Origin: Piezodorus guildinii
Taxonomy: Eukaryota; Arthropoda; Insecta; Hemiptera; Pentatomidae
Length of the DNA stretch: 64,000 nucleotides
Assembly (NCBI GenBank): GCA_023052935.1
Contig: CM041292.1
Span: forward strand, 143,495,143 to 143,559,142
Direction: 5' to 3'
Shown in pieces: positions 21,601 to 33,600 of the stretch. Position numbers and translations under genes: made by a program. The notes below the pieces were generated by a model. That model saw nothing but the letters and a program-made list of their open reading frames with translations. It made no database searches and was not told the DNA's origin. Position 1 is the stretch's first letter; each line of letters begins with the position of its first letter.

Positions 21601-24600
21601 TTTAAATAAAATGCAAACTAATCTAAAATATACTTTAAACAAACTTAAATTAAATAATAAAATAGTAAAGAATAAAGAAACTGAATAATTAATAACAAAA
21701 GTCTGTGTAATGCGAATGCGATATAATGCGAAAGCGTAACATAACCTATAAACTAATTTTATTAATAGCAAAAATCACATCAACAAAACTAAACAAATCG
21801 ACGAGAAAATTCAGCAATCTCGCCGGTGCCTCCAAAAATATGTTGGGAAGAGGGGCGACTAACGCGTTTGCTCGCAGCCTCGACCCGGTCGTTATTATGA
21901 GTCGCCGAATTTTCTGTCGATCCGTTCAATTTTGTTGAGGGTAAAATGAATGAAATAATGAAAGAGAGAACATGAACTTATATTAATTAAAATGAAACAA
22001 AATACTGTTTATAATGTGCAAGGTGGTGATTCTTTCTATCCGAGATGACTTCCTTCCCCCTCTCGTCTGCGATGTTCCTTTCTTTCCTTCTGCGACTCCT
22101 ACTCCATGCGACAATTCTCTACTGTTTTCTGTGACCCTTGATTTTCTTCGATGAAGTGCGATTTGAGAAAAATAAGACACATTTGCGACCACCAACTTAA
22201 TTAACACCATCTACACTCGCGAGTCACTCTCTTCCCTTTCTCTTTTTCAATCCCAGAATGCACTCTGCCCTGGCGGTCACTTAACAGCTGATTCAAATAG
22301 AATAAAACAAATGCATGTCACGCTTGCACATAATAAACCACAAAATAAAACAAATAAAATTACAAATAGAGAGATACAATAAACATAAGACTAATTCAAT
22401 TCTTAACAATTATAAAAAATAAAAATATCTTGCAATGATACAAAAAAATTTTGCATTCCACAAGCAATATTTTTCATAGAAAGCTTTTTATATTAATCTA
22501 ATATATACCAAAGTAAACTTCCTTAATAAAAAGAAGTTAGTGTCTAATTTTTTTAAATTTTATTTGTAGTCTGTTAACTAAACTTGTTATTGTAGATATT
22601 ACCAATTAATTAAGAGATAAAATTGTTATTAGCCTACGTTATTTTCCACAATTATTACCGAGGTGACAAGTATGATAGCAAATAATCTTTTATATTTACA
22701 GTTTTGTTTAGTGGAGAATTCAGATGAAAGTTTTAAACCCATTTATGGTAGGTTCTAAATTTTCAAGGGAGTTTCGAGGCCACTGTTAAACGTATATAAT
22801 GGTTTTATAAAATTAATGATTTAAATTTGGTTTAAAAAAAAAAAAAATCTGCATGCTACAAACAACTTTCACTTACCCTCTTTCTTCAAATCAGTAATTA
22901 AATAAACTTGAAGTTGAAAAAATAGTTGTATTGTTTTGATGGAAACATTTATTTTAGATTAAATAATATTGGGTTGATGCAAAATTAATGCAGGTTTCGT
23001 CTATTGCAATATCTTAATTCCAATTGTGTAAACAAAGCTAATCCTAACATTGTTCATTATTATACCAAAACAAACCTTATCTAATACCCTCTCTTTCACC
23101 ATGAATTTGTTTAGTAAAATCGTTTTGTTCAGTGTGTTCAAAGGTCTTGAATCGAAAATGTCAAAGTGCGATTTTCGTCAAATTTATTTTTACGAATTTA
23201 AATTAGCGCTGCGCAAACGGCTCGTAATATTAATGAAGTGTGGGGTCAGGGGGCTATTAATGAGTGCACGGTGCAGCGTTGGTTCCAGAAGTTTCGCAGA
23301 GGAGATTTCGACCTCGAAGACAAGGAAGGTCGGGGCCTTCATCTTGCTCTGGACAACGACCAGCTGAGGTCAAAAGTGGAAGAAGACCCAACCAAAACCA
23401 CACGAGAAATGGCGGCGGAACTCGGAACTCACAAATTGCAACGTCTTTGCCCAGCATTGATGAATCGGAAGGGGCTGATCCTGCTCCACGATAACGCCAG
23501 ACCACACGTTGCACAACCAACGCTTCGACGACTGCACGAGTTGGGCTACGAAGTTCTCCAACATCCGCCTTATTCACCTGACCTCTCTCCTACAGACTTC
23601 CACTTTTTCAGGCATCTGGACAACTTTTTGAGGGAGAAAAATTTTCAAAACCAGGACGACATTGAAAATTCTTTTCGTGATTTCATTGAGTCCAGGGATT
23701 CGGATTTTTTTTCTGGTGGAATAAGAAAGCTTGTTTCTTTCTTGTTGGCAAAAGTGCATTGATTCAGATGGAAATTATTTTGATCAAATATATATGGTTA
23801 AAGTAAAGATATGGCGTATTTACAATACCTACTAAAAACCTGCATTAATTTTGCATCAACCCAATATAACAAAGAAATAATTATCTACTACTATACCTTA
23901 GTTTTATATCTTTGTCATCATTCTCCATCATCTTCATAAAAACTTTGTAGGCTAAATTACATTTTTTCATAAATCTTTTTAACAGTATATTTTATCTTTA
24001 TATTATATATTCTCTCTAGTGGAAAAAACAAAATTTAAACTTGGCAGTATTTCTACGGTTTCCCCTTCTTTTGGTTGTTGTATAATTCTTTCATATTTTA
24101 GATCTCCCCATTTTTTATTACGCTGCTAACAACTAGAGCGCTACAGTCCTTGTAGAACCTGGGTTGGGCTTCTGCCATCAATTTTCTCCACTTCTCACAG
24201 TCCGCAGCTAGGTTCATCTAATTTATGATCCCCAACTTTCTCCAGTTTGTCTAACCATTGTTGCCTGGGTCTGCCTCTTTGTCTTTTCCCTCCTGGTGTT
24301 CCATCAAGCATCATTTTTGGCAGTCTGCCACGTTATGTTGTCAGAAGCTCAACATTGCTTCTGATCCTCCACCTATTCTGCTCTTTGAAAACTCCGAATT
24401 TCTTCCTTAATACTCTTCTCTCCCTGGAGGTCTGTTTCTTGTTTATTCTAAGTCTCAAAAACCGTACAATATGATCATCTTTGTTGATCTTATTAGCTTG
24501 CTAATGTTTAAATGTTCTTGTTTAACATGTTTTTAAATGTTAAATAAGAAAAAAAGCTATGGATACCAGATAGATTTATTTTATGAGGTATTTAGATGCT

Positions 24601-27600
24601 ATGTTTGTATATTTTTATGAAGAGGAAAAAAAATTGGAAATAATAATCTGATAAAACATATATATCAGTATTCCTTTAGAGAAACACTATCTGCCTACAA
24701 ATAAGAACCTGTATAAAGTTATTGTACTGTTGATGATAACATTTTATTGACCATTACCTATAAAAGCTGTAACATTAGGAGACTTATTAATTTATTGTCC
24801 ACTTGAATTAATTTACATCATTACGTTGCACTTATCTGTTCTTCCTTTTCTTTCATTTAATAATGCTAGGTCTTATTAAGTTTTATAAAGCTTATTATTA
24901 TTAATTAGATTTAACATGTCATTAGTTATTCTCTATCTTTTCCAGGGAACAAAACCTTAAATTAGTGCCTCTAATGCTAGAACGACTTCATAGTTTACAA
25001 TTAGAAGCTTTAGAAGAGAAATCGCTTATTAATAATGTTCGACCATTTGCCCATTTAGGAAATTCAGATGGCGAGTCATCTTTAAAATACAAAAAAGGTA
25101 GGTACTTCGTCTAAAGCCTGACTTAATAAATTGTATCTGATTTAAATCTAGCTTAATAACTTTATATAACCTGTAACAACAGAGCATAACCTGTATGCAG
25201 TTGGTTTGTAGGTAAACATTGTTTTCTTCTAACTTTTAACTGATCAGAAGCCAATAAATGTATTTATTGTAACCAGGTATTTATTGTAACATTGCAAGCC
25301 CGCTTATTCAAACCTTGTTTTCTATACTTTTATTTTGAAACTGTCAACTTCAACGGAATGTCAGTTGATATAAAAAAAAAAAAAAAAATTATAGTAATAA
25401 TTTATTTATTTGTTTTAAGGGTCTATTATCTATACAATTTTAGCTGGCTGGTACTGCAAAAATGCTAATATAAAGCTATCATGTCAATACCTATTAATGC
25501 ATACTTATAAATAGGTTTCCTGAGTATAAATAATTTGCAAATATCAAAAAAATTAACAATTACAATGATATATGCTACTTATATTTTCACAGTTTAATAT
25601 GCGACACTGAATTTATAATTGAATTTAGACTATAATATAATAATACTGATTATTATTTAAATATATACTTTGGTATCCATTAAGATTTTCTGTGCTATAA
25701 ACAAATAATAATTTTAAGTCCATTACCAGAGGTTCTGCCAGAATGTTATAAAATATAGCGTAATATTATTTCATGCTTGCATGTATCATAATCTATTTTC
25801 GTGTTGGTAGAGGTTCTATCTACCGGGTTTAAATCCGCTACCCTTGGTATAGAAGGCTATTATGTTAACCTTAATAGATAGATTTATATAATAAGAGGTT
25901 TAAGAATGTAATATCAGAATGGCTAGCATAACAGCCTTCTGTGCCGAAGGTAGCGAGTTCGAACCCAGAAGATTATTTAGATGATTTAAAGAGAGTACCA
26001 AAATCCTTGATTTTTTTTTTTCCTCCTTCGAAAGAGATGTAAAAAATAATGGATTTGGGTAAAAACATTAAAAAATATCCTAAAGTTATCTACTGGATTT
26101 GAACCTGTGAACTTGGGCATAGAAAGATGTTACACTAGTTATAGTATAGTTTAGTTACTGCATCTGACAGTTACAATCACAGCAGATGGCCTCAGGATTT
26201 TCAAGGAAGTAAAACATCATTAGTTATTTTGTCCATTGAAAGGGATGTAATAAATTATGAATGTGGATAAAGAAATTATTAATATGGTTGAAAAAACTAT
26301 GTATATATCCAAGAGCCACCTGCCGGGTTTGAACCCACAACTTTGGCATGTAAGGCTGTTATGCTAGTCACTGTAGTACGGTGACCCTTAATAGATTTAT
26401 GTAAGGGATTAAGGAATTAATATGCCAGAGGTTGCCGCTTTAAACCTGGCAGATGGCCCTAGGATTTTTTAAGGAAGTGAAAAATCCTTGGTTATTTGAT
26501 CCTTCGAAAGGGATATAAAAAAACTATTAATTTGGTTAAAAATGTAAAAGAAATATTAAAGGGCAATATCTACTGCAGTACAGGTGACCCTGGGTTAGGG
26601 ATTTAATAAGCCAGAGCCAGAGGTCGTGGGTTCAAACCTGGGAGATGGCCCTAAGATTATTTAGTGTGAGTGAAAAATCTTCGATGATGCTCTCCTTTGG
26701 AGGGGATGTAAGATGGGTCCTGAATCTTGCAATGTTAGGAACATTTAAAGATCCCTTTCCTTATTAATTATACTCCCGCTGTAGCACCTTCTGTTAGCCA
26801 CAATAATATAAAGTAAGTTAAATGAATAAACAACATGATCTAATAAAAATATTTACTTTTTGATAACAAATCCTCATTAAACTAACTGTATAAAATGGGT
26901 TCAAAAAATTACGAAAAAGATTGAAAAAATTATAAATTTGATTAAAAGAGCTATATCAGTCACGGAATCTCCCACCAAGACCAAATAATCTGCATAAATG
27001 TGTCTTGTAATTTTATCTTATGGACCTTATTCTGTATGCCTTGTTGCCTCTGAAATGAAAGAGTTGAAAATGGCAATAAATAAAGATAACGTAATCTTCA
27101 TACTTGTTTGGTGTTTTTTTCTTCTTCCTAATTCTAAAACATTTCAGCCGGGGGAGGGAGGGCGATCCTAGGGTATGGAGACCCTCCTGGGGCAGCAGAC
27201 CCAGCCTCTTTAAATTGGAACCCAAATTAGGGGAAAAAACCTGATGGCTGAGTGTGATCAAGGCCTAATAACCTCATTCAACGCCTGTTGGCCTAGAAAC
27301 AGTACGAATCTCTATATGTACTGAGCCCAAGACCCTTCATGGGTTGTAGAGGTACATTTTTTTCCCCTACTTTTTATGCTTATTTTTTTTTAAATTCTTT
27401 TTTTCACTTTAAGCTATAGCCTTTTAGTATAACAGAATGTTGATCTAGAACTGCCATTTCTTCCTATTACTAATATTTTAATGTGATTTATGAAAATATG
27501 TTTTTTTTTTATTATGACTTAAATTACATGGTTATTGTTCTTATGTTCATAGGTTCTAAAGGGAATCCTATTCCCAGCACTTCTAAGTCTAGTAAACTTT

Positions 27601-30600
27601 TACCTGAGGATAATTATGTCTCTGTTAAGTCTCCAGTTATGGTGAATGGCTTGAAGCCAAATTCAGAAGGTATTAGTCAATACTGTTCAGTTTACTTCTT
27701 TATTTCTTTAGAAAAACAATAATAATGTTTTGATTACTTATTGAATAATTTTGTATTTTTAATTAATATACTTAATAATAATAAGTTTTTATTTTATTTC
27801 ATGTCTTTATTTAACTTTAGAGCAAGTCTTTGATGTCATAGCATTTAATTAATTTTAGCAAATAATTAATTAATTTAGTTGAGTTGGTAAAACCATGTTC
27901 AAGTATTGGTCTTATATAACCTGTTTACGAATGTTTTTAGGTCTTTTCATCTGTTCCCCATTTTGAGCTTGTTATTTTTTTTTTTTTTAGATTGGTCATT
28001 TTTATTCATGTTATTATGCATTGTTGGATCTATCTTTATCTCTAGATGATCTAGACCATCTTTGGTTAATATGTCTTCCTCTATTGGAATAATAGAAACT
28101 TTTATATGTTATGGTTTTAAATATATTTGATCTCATTCTCAATTCTTAATTGGGCCAATTCGTTTGACACAGCCAGATCATCTGCATATATTAGCTCTTT
28201 TACTCCAATCGATAGATACTTGATTACATTATTCACGAAAGCAATAAACAACATAAGGGAGAGAAAAGCACCTTTAGGACACTATTTTTAATTTCTTTGT
28301 AGTGGCTTCTCTTTCCATTAATTTGGATTCAGTATTTTATTTTCTGAAGATAATTAGCAATATTTACGACTGAGTGCTCTTCTATTCCATTTTCAGCAAG
28401 TTTCAATAGTAGAGTTTCTTTCCAAACTTTTTCCAGGTTTACCTATATTCCAATGGTGTGCTCCCTCTTTTGGAATCCAACCTCAATTTCTTGGATGATC
28501 TAAGTGTTCTTGATCATAAACCTAAGCTACTTGATCTTTAGTTGATTCTCATTTTCTGAAACATACTTGTTCTGGTATTATTAGTTTCTTAGATTCGAGT
28601 TGTAAGTAATAAATATTACTGCTCCGGAGAGTTGGTCACCAGCCGTGATAGCTTGCACATCGCTCTTACCTTTATCTATTGTTACAGTGGTAAAAATTGC
28701 TCAAATCTACTCAATTTTTGTTTTAAGTGTATGTTTAGTGTACAGTGTTATAATATTGACAAAAAAAAATAAAGAATCCCTAGCTGTTAATGGCCTAAAT
28801 TTTGATCCATTGAAACAGCTAAAAGGATATAGACGGTTAGTCAATTATATTTCTAATAAGATCTACTTCAATCATTATCATCAAATTTGTTTAAATCTAT
28901 AGAAGCTATAACAACCATTTTACAAAATTTCTTTTGAATCCTCCAAACTCCAAATTATTTTAATGGAAATACGGAATAATAATAGCGAAACCAAACAAAT
29001 CAAAGAATCAGTTGAAAAAATGTCCTCACTGTTTGAAAATCTTACAACAGAACTTAAATATTTAAAAAACAAGACGGAAGAACTTGAAAAGCATAATCTT
29101 CAATTAAAAGAGCGAATAAAAATTATTAAAAGGAAAGACAAGAAAAACAATATATTAATATTTAATATTCCAGAAAAAGAAGATCCCGCTTCAGAAAATG
29201 TATTTGATGTTGTACAAACATTATTTTTAAATATGGCAATTGATCTGACAGATAAATAATTGTTATCGGCTCGGTAAACAAATAAACAGTAAAGTAAGAC
29301 TCATCCTAATAACGTTAAAATTTTATTTATTAAAACACAAGATGATGGAAAAAAAGGGCATATTAAGGGAAAACAAAATTTGTATAAAACACGATAAAAC
29401 GCCTGAAGAAAGAGAAGAAGGGAAACAGATATATTTCTACCTAAATAAATTGTGCAGCTACGATAATACTGTTACATATAAAAATAAGTTTTTCGAAATA
29501 AATAAAAAGAAATACCATTTATCAGAGATAGAGGAACTATTGTTAACTCTTGGTGAGGGTCGAGTATCGCCTTTATCCCCCTGCTCAAGCAAACAAGCGG
29601 AAACATATTTGTTAAAAGTTGGAGCAGATCACCTTCAAAACATGAATAGCATTCCCAAAAACGAACACTTAAACCAAATGATAAAGGAAACGGATTTTGA
29701 TCGACTATCTACTTATAGAAACATATACTTGCGTGAAAATAAAAATAATATGAATAAAGCAACAATTGGCCTTAAACCTCACGTAATAAATGAAATACAA
29801 GGAGAAGATAATTGTATTCCCAATGTCAATGTGTATAAACACGAGAGATCTTGGAGTGCTACGGATTATCTTATTTATTATGGAAGTCAGTCATCGGAGG
29901 ATACGAGGACCTTAACCCCACCACCTTATCAGTATCAACAACAACAATCGCAAGGATTAGGATCTCCACTCGCTACTTCTGTTTGTCAACATCATTCCTT
30001 AAATATACTGTACTTGCTGTGACACGCAGCTTTGCTCGCGAATATTGCATTTCGTATTAATTTATGTGCGTTTATGGTAAGATTGGCTATAATAAATATC
30101 AACTATCAGCTACTCTTTGTTATCATTTAAAGCCCGATCTTGACTTCTTCCCATCAAATTTACAATAGCAAACCAGTAGAAGTGGTTATACCCATAATCA
30201 CTTAATATGTAAAAATAATTGTCACAAACCATTGACAGCCTAAATATGAATTAATGATATTCGTCGGTAAAACCTTACACCTGAATCACTCCCATTTTTT
30301 TTAGAATTCAGAAATTATGTTCTTGAAATTGATAGTTTTTTAGACAATTGAAATAATTTCTAAAAAATAAATAACAATTGAATATATTTTTATAGGAACC
30401 TACACTCGAAACAGATATGAAACGCAATATGCTTAAAAGGGTCGGTCACCTGTATGTAGTGACCAGCCAGGGTGCCCTTAAGATTTTTTAATGGGAGTAA
30501 AAAACAACCTTAGTTATGCCCTCCTTCGAAAGGGACGTAAAATAGCAGTCCCAAGCCTTTGCGATTTCATGAACTCGTTAAAGATCTCTACCCTTACTAA

Positions 30601-33600
30601 ACTTGGACTTAAAAAATTAGTCATCATACGATTAGTCATAGTAGTATAAAAGTGACATTAAAGGAATAGATAACAACAGTAATATGCTTAAATATATTTG
30701 TTATAAAATCTTTGTACCTTTGCTGATACATATCAGATTAAGACAATTTTACTTTTAGGTTGTTCAACCACTTTTTAGGCGAAGATTTTCAAATCCTGCC
30801 TTATTGCACATCTAGGCGGTAAGACGAACCTCCAGGAAAAAATTTAGCCTCACAACCATAGTAATTTTTTAGATACCAGAAAATTCAGGGGTACTTTCTT
30901 TTATAAATATAGACATACAGCTAATAAAAGTCCTAAATATGCTTAAAATAATAGTTCTGATTATTATACTCGAATAAATCAAAAGAAATAGTATTTTTTT
31001 ATATTTATAAATGTATAAGCTTCAAGGTAATAACGATTAAAGTTAAAAATGACTCTTGAAATAAAACATGACAACAATATAGATTGATATAAATATTTCC
31101 GCGTTGTGTAACCTTCTATACTCCCCAGTAGCCTCATCTCTCTTCGGACCAAATATTTTACCTGTAGTACCTTATTTTCTAAATCTTTAGCCGTTGTCCG
31201 TCCTTCAAAATAAGCGGCCACGTTTCACCGTCGGGAGAAAAAAAGTTTTATAACTGGAAGGAATTAGTCCGGGTGGCGGTCATTAAATGAAACAACTAAA
31301 TAGTTTCAACTATTTTATTGTTTGCCAACGTTTCGACCCCCTTTGTGGGTCATCATCAGGGCGCATGGTGGGAGAATGGAAACAGTTTCCATTCTCCCAC
31401 CATGCGCCCTGATGATGACCCACAAAGGGGGTCGAAACGTTGGCAAACAATAAAATAGTTGAAACTATTTAGTTGTTTCATTTAATGACCGCCACCCGGA
31501 CTAATTCCTTCCAGTAATTCTCAACGGTCAACTAATTACATCCACAAAAGTTTTATAAATTCTAACCTTTAAGTTTTTAGACAGAAGCTAAGTAATTTCG
31601 CAACTGAATTATAACACGCATTTCCCGCCTTTAACCAGGACTTTATTTCCTCCTGGATTTATTTTTTCTCGTTATCATTGAACCTAAATACTTAATTTTC
31701 TCTATGTGTTCAAAAGTATGCCCTGATATATCAATATCACCAATATCGTCACCGTCTCTGCTACTAATCATATATTTTGTTTTATCGGTATTTAATTCGA
31801 GTCCTATTTTTATTAACGCACTTGTATTTAGTTTTATAGTTTCCGTGTCTTCCCCTAGCAGTACCAAATCTTCGGCGTTTCCCAGAACCGGAATTTTATC
31901 ACCCAGATTTAAACCTTTGTCGGTACACGTCACCTTTTCAATGGCATATTTTAAAGCGACTTCGTCTGCGTCAATTTCTGTTATTATGATCGCTATTAAG
32001 AAGTACTTAAAAGAATATATTTTAAAGTACTTCCACGTAAATGACATTTTTAGTTTTATTTTCTTGTGGCAGAAGAACATACTGATTTCATACCGCAACC
32101 CGACCTCGTCGTAAATCGATTCCTAGGTGTTAAAATATTTGATTAATTGTTACGGAAAAAGATAAGTTAACGGGAAATTGAATTATTTAAAAATAAAAAG
32201 TAAATCATTTGGAATCATTGGGATGCGAGGTTTTTTTTTCTCCCAAATTTTCCCCGTTTTTTCTCAGATTTTCCCCTGGTTCTTCACTCCTATTGGTCGC
32301 AGCGTGATGTTATATAGCCTATAGCCTTCCTCGATAAATGGACTATCCAACACAAAAATAATTTTTCAATTCGAAAAAGTAGTTTCTGAGATTAGCGCGT
32401 TCAAATAAACAAACAAACAAACAAACTCTTCAGTTTTATAATAGTATATATATTGATTGGAATATAGAAGGATATAAAAACTTGTATAATTTAAGTAATG
32501 AAAATACCTCTTTATTATTGAATTATTAAATAATATGTCTCCAAGAAACCTTTATAATTATTGTTCTTCCTACACACTTTAGCGATTATTTGATATTTAA
32601 TACGAGGGCAATTAAACTTAAATCAAAAGGAAGAGGCAGTGGCAGTCTATTAACTTTAATTTAAAAAAAAACCCTAAAATGAAGGTCAATGTCATAGATA
32701 ATTGTAATTTATGGCTTTTTGTTGAAATAGAAATGAATGACACAAAAATAATCATTGGAAATATTTTAATCAAAGTTATAATACCGATGAATTTATCGAC
32801 CTCTTCGACTAAGCGTTAAGAGAAATAAAATACGACATTTCCCGAAAATACATCGTACTAGGAGGAGACTGGAACGGAAGATTCGGTGAGATGAATCAAT
32901 CAGCTGAGAACTCTTTGTTTGAAGGCACGATGTTAAATGAGGTTAGGCTGTCTCAGGACTCAGTTACAAATTCAAAGGGGAAAAAATTAGTAAACCTCTT
33001 AGAAGACAATGAATTTATTATGGTTAATGGTAGAAGTTATAGTGACGAGATAGGACATTTCACTTGTCACACTTACAGAGGCAGCTCGGTGATAGACACA
33101 ATCTGCGTTAACCTCTATATGATGCTGCTCGTTAATGATATGGTTGTAGCGCAAATACCGGAAGTGTCTTCACACTTACCACTCTTACTAGGGCTTGACC
33201 TTCCATTCTATAAATCTCATCCTCAGATTCAAAAAAATATTGAGCTTATTAATTTTGAATTAAAAAGTTCACCCAATATATATTATAATTCCAATAATGT
33301 GTCTTAATATTTATGAGAATTTTAAAAATAATGTTACCCATATCGCAATTTATTCAGATATTCTGAGAATCAAAACGGTCAATTCCAAGATGACAAAAAA
33401 TCATAAACCCTGGTTTGATGAAAATTGTAAAAAGGAAAAGAAGGAAGTCCGTAAAAAGTATAAAATACTCAGAAGAGAGCCATTTTCAACAGAAAATTTA
33501 GTTGCTTTTATAAATGAAAAAAAAAATTACAAATGGTTGGTAAAGAAATCTAAATCGGAATATTACAGATCTATTACTGACCAAATTTCAGAAACAAAAA

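Larger units (their letters stand above)
17926..22408 (-). mobile_element. Non-autonomous BEL/Pao LTR retrotransposon
   Basis: A 4,483-bp minus-strand element in DCAF1 intron 4, bounded by ATTAT direct repeats (17921-17925 and 22409-22413). It has LTRs of 560 and 568 bp, a tRNA primer-binding site, and a single gag-protease frame. Reverse transcriptase, RNase H and integrase are absent: only about 365 nt lie between the end of the frame and the 3' LTR. The GTGGGCGGCAT string occurs both before the 3' LTR (18485) and near 18785, which may mark the deletion. It must rely on a relative for copying. Confidence 0.92.
31254..31545. mobile_element. Palindromic ribozyme element 1
   Basis: The insertion lies between perfect 13-bp repeats AAAAGTTTTATAA (31241-31253 and 31546-31558), inside the RTE fragment. 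It consists of a perfect palindrome (31253-31515, 131-bp arms around one base at 31384, counting the last duplication base) plus a ~30-nt tail on one side (31516-31545). Each arm carries a hammerhead-like motif. The architecture resembles inverted Penelope-type terminal repeats with a tail; no coding sequence is present. Confidence 0.85.
31096..31970 (-). pseudogene. RTE LINE fragment nested in the larger LINE
   Basis: It matches 42020-42620 of the RTE copy in intron 7. On the minus strand it encodes [19 protein letters not shown], then [17 protein letters not shown] and [13 protein letters not shown]. The catalytic motif reads NAEDL in place of YADDL, so one catalytic aspartate is lost. The left end stops at TTCCGCGTTGTG (31096). 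The fragment is split by the palindrome at 31254-31545. Confidence 0.85.

Noticed and set aside
22845..22905. Another family A copy (AATCTG...ACAACTTTCACTTACC)
   Set aside because: Only the first ~40 bp resemble the family end; the rest does not continue, so it was not counted.
23257..23577. Several open frames on both strands over the mariner
   Set aside because: They are shadows of the transposase frame.
25800..26845. CRISPR-like array
   Set aside because: The units alternate in orientation, are degenerate, and derive from a SINE; the window is eukaryotic.
27013..27261. 82-codon minus-strand frame
   Set aside because: Overlaps a GC-richer repeat-like block; composition looks non-coding.
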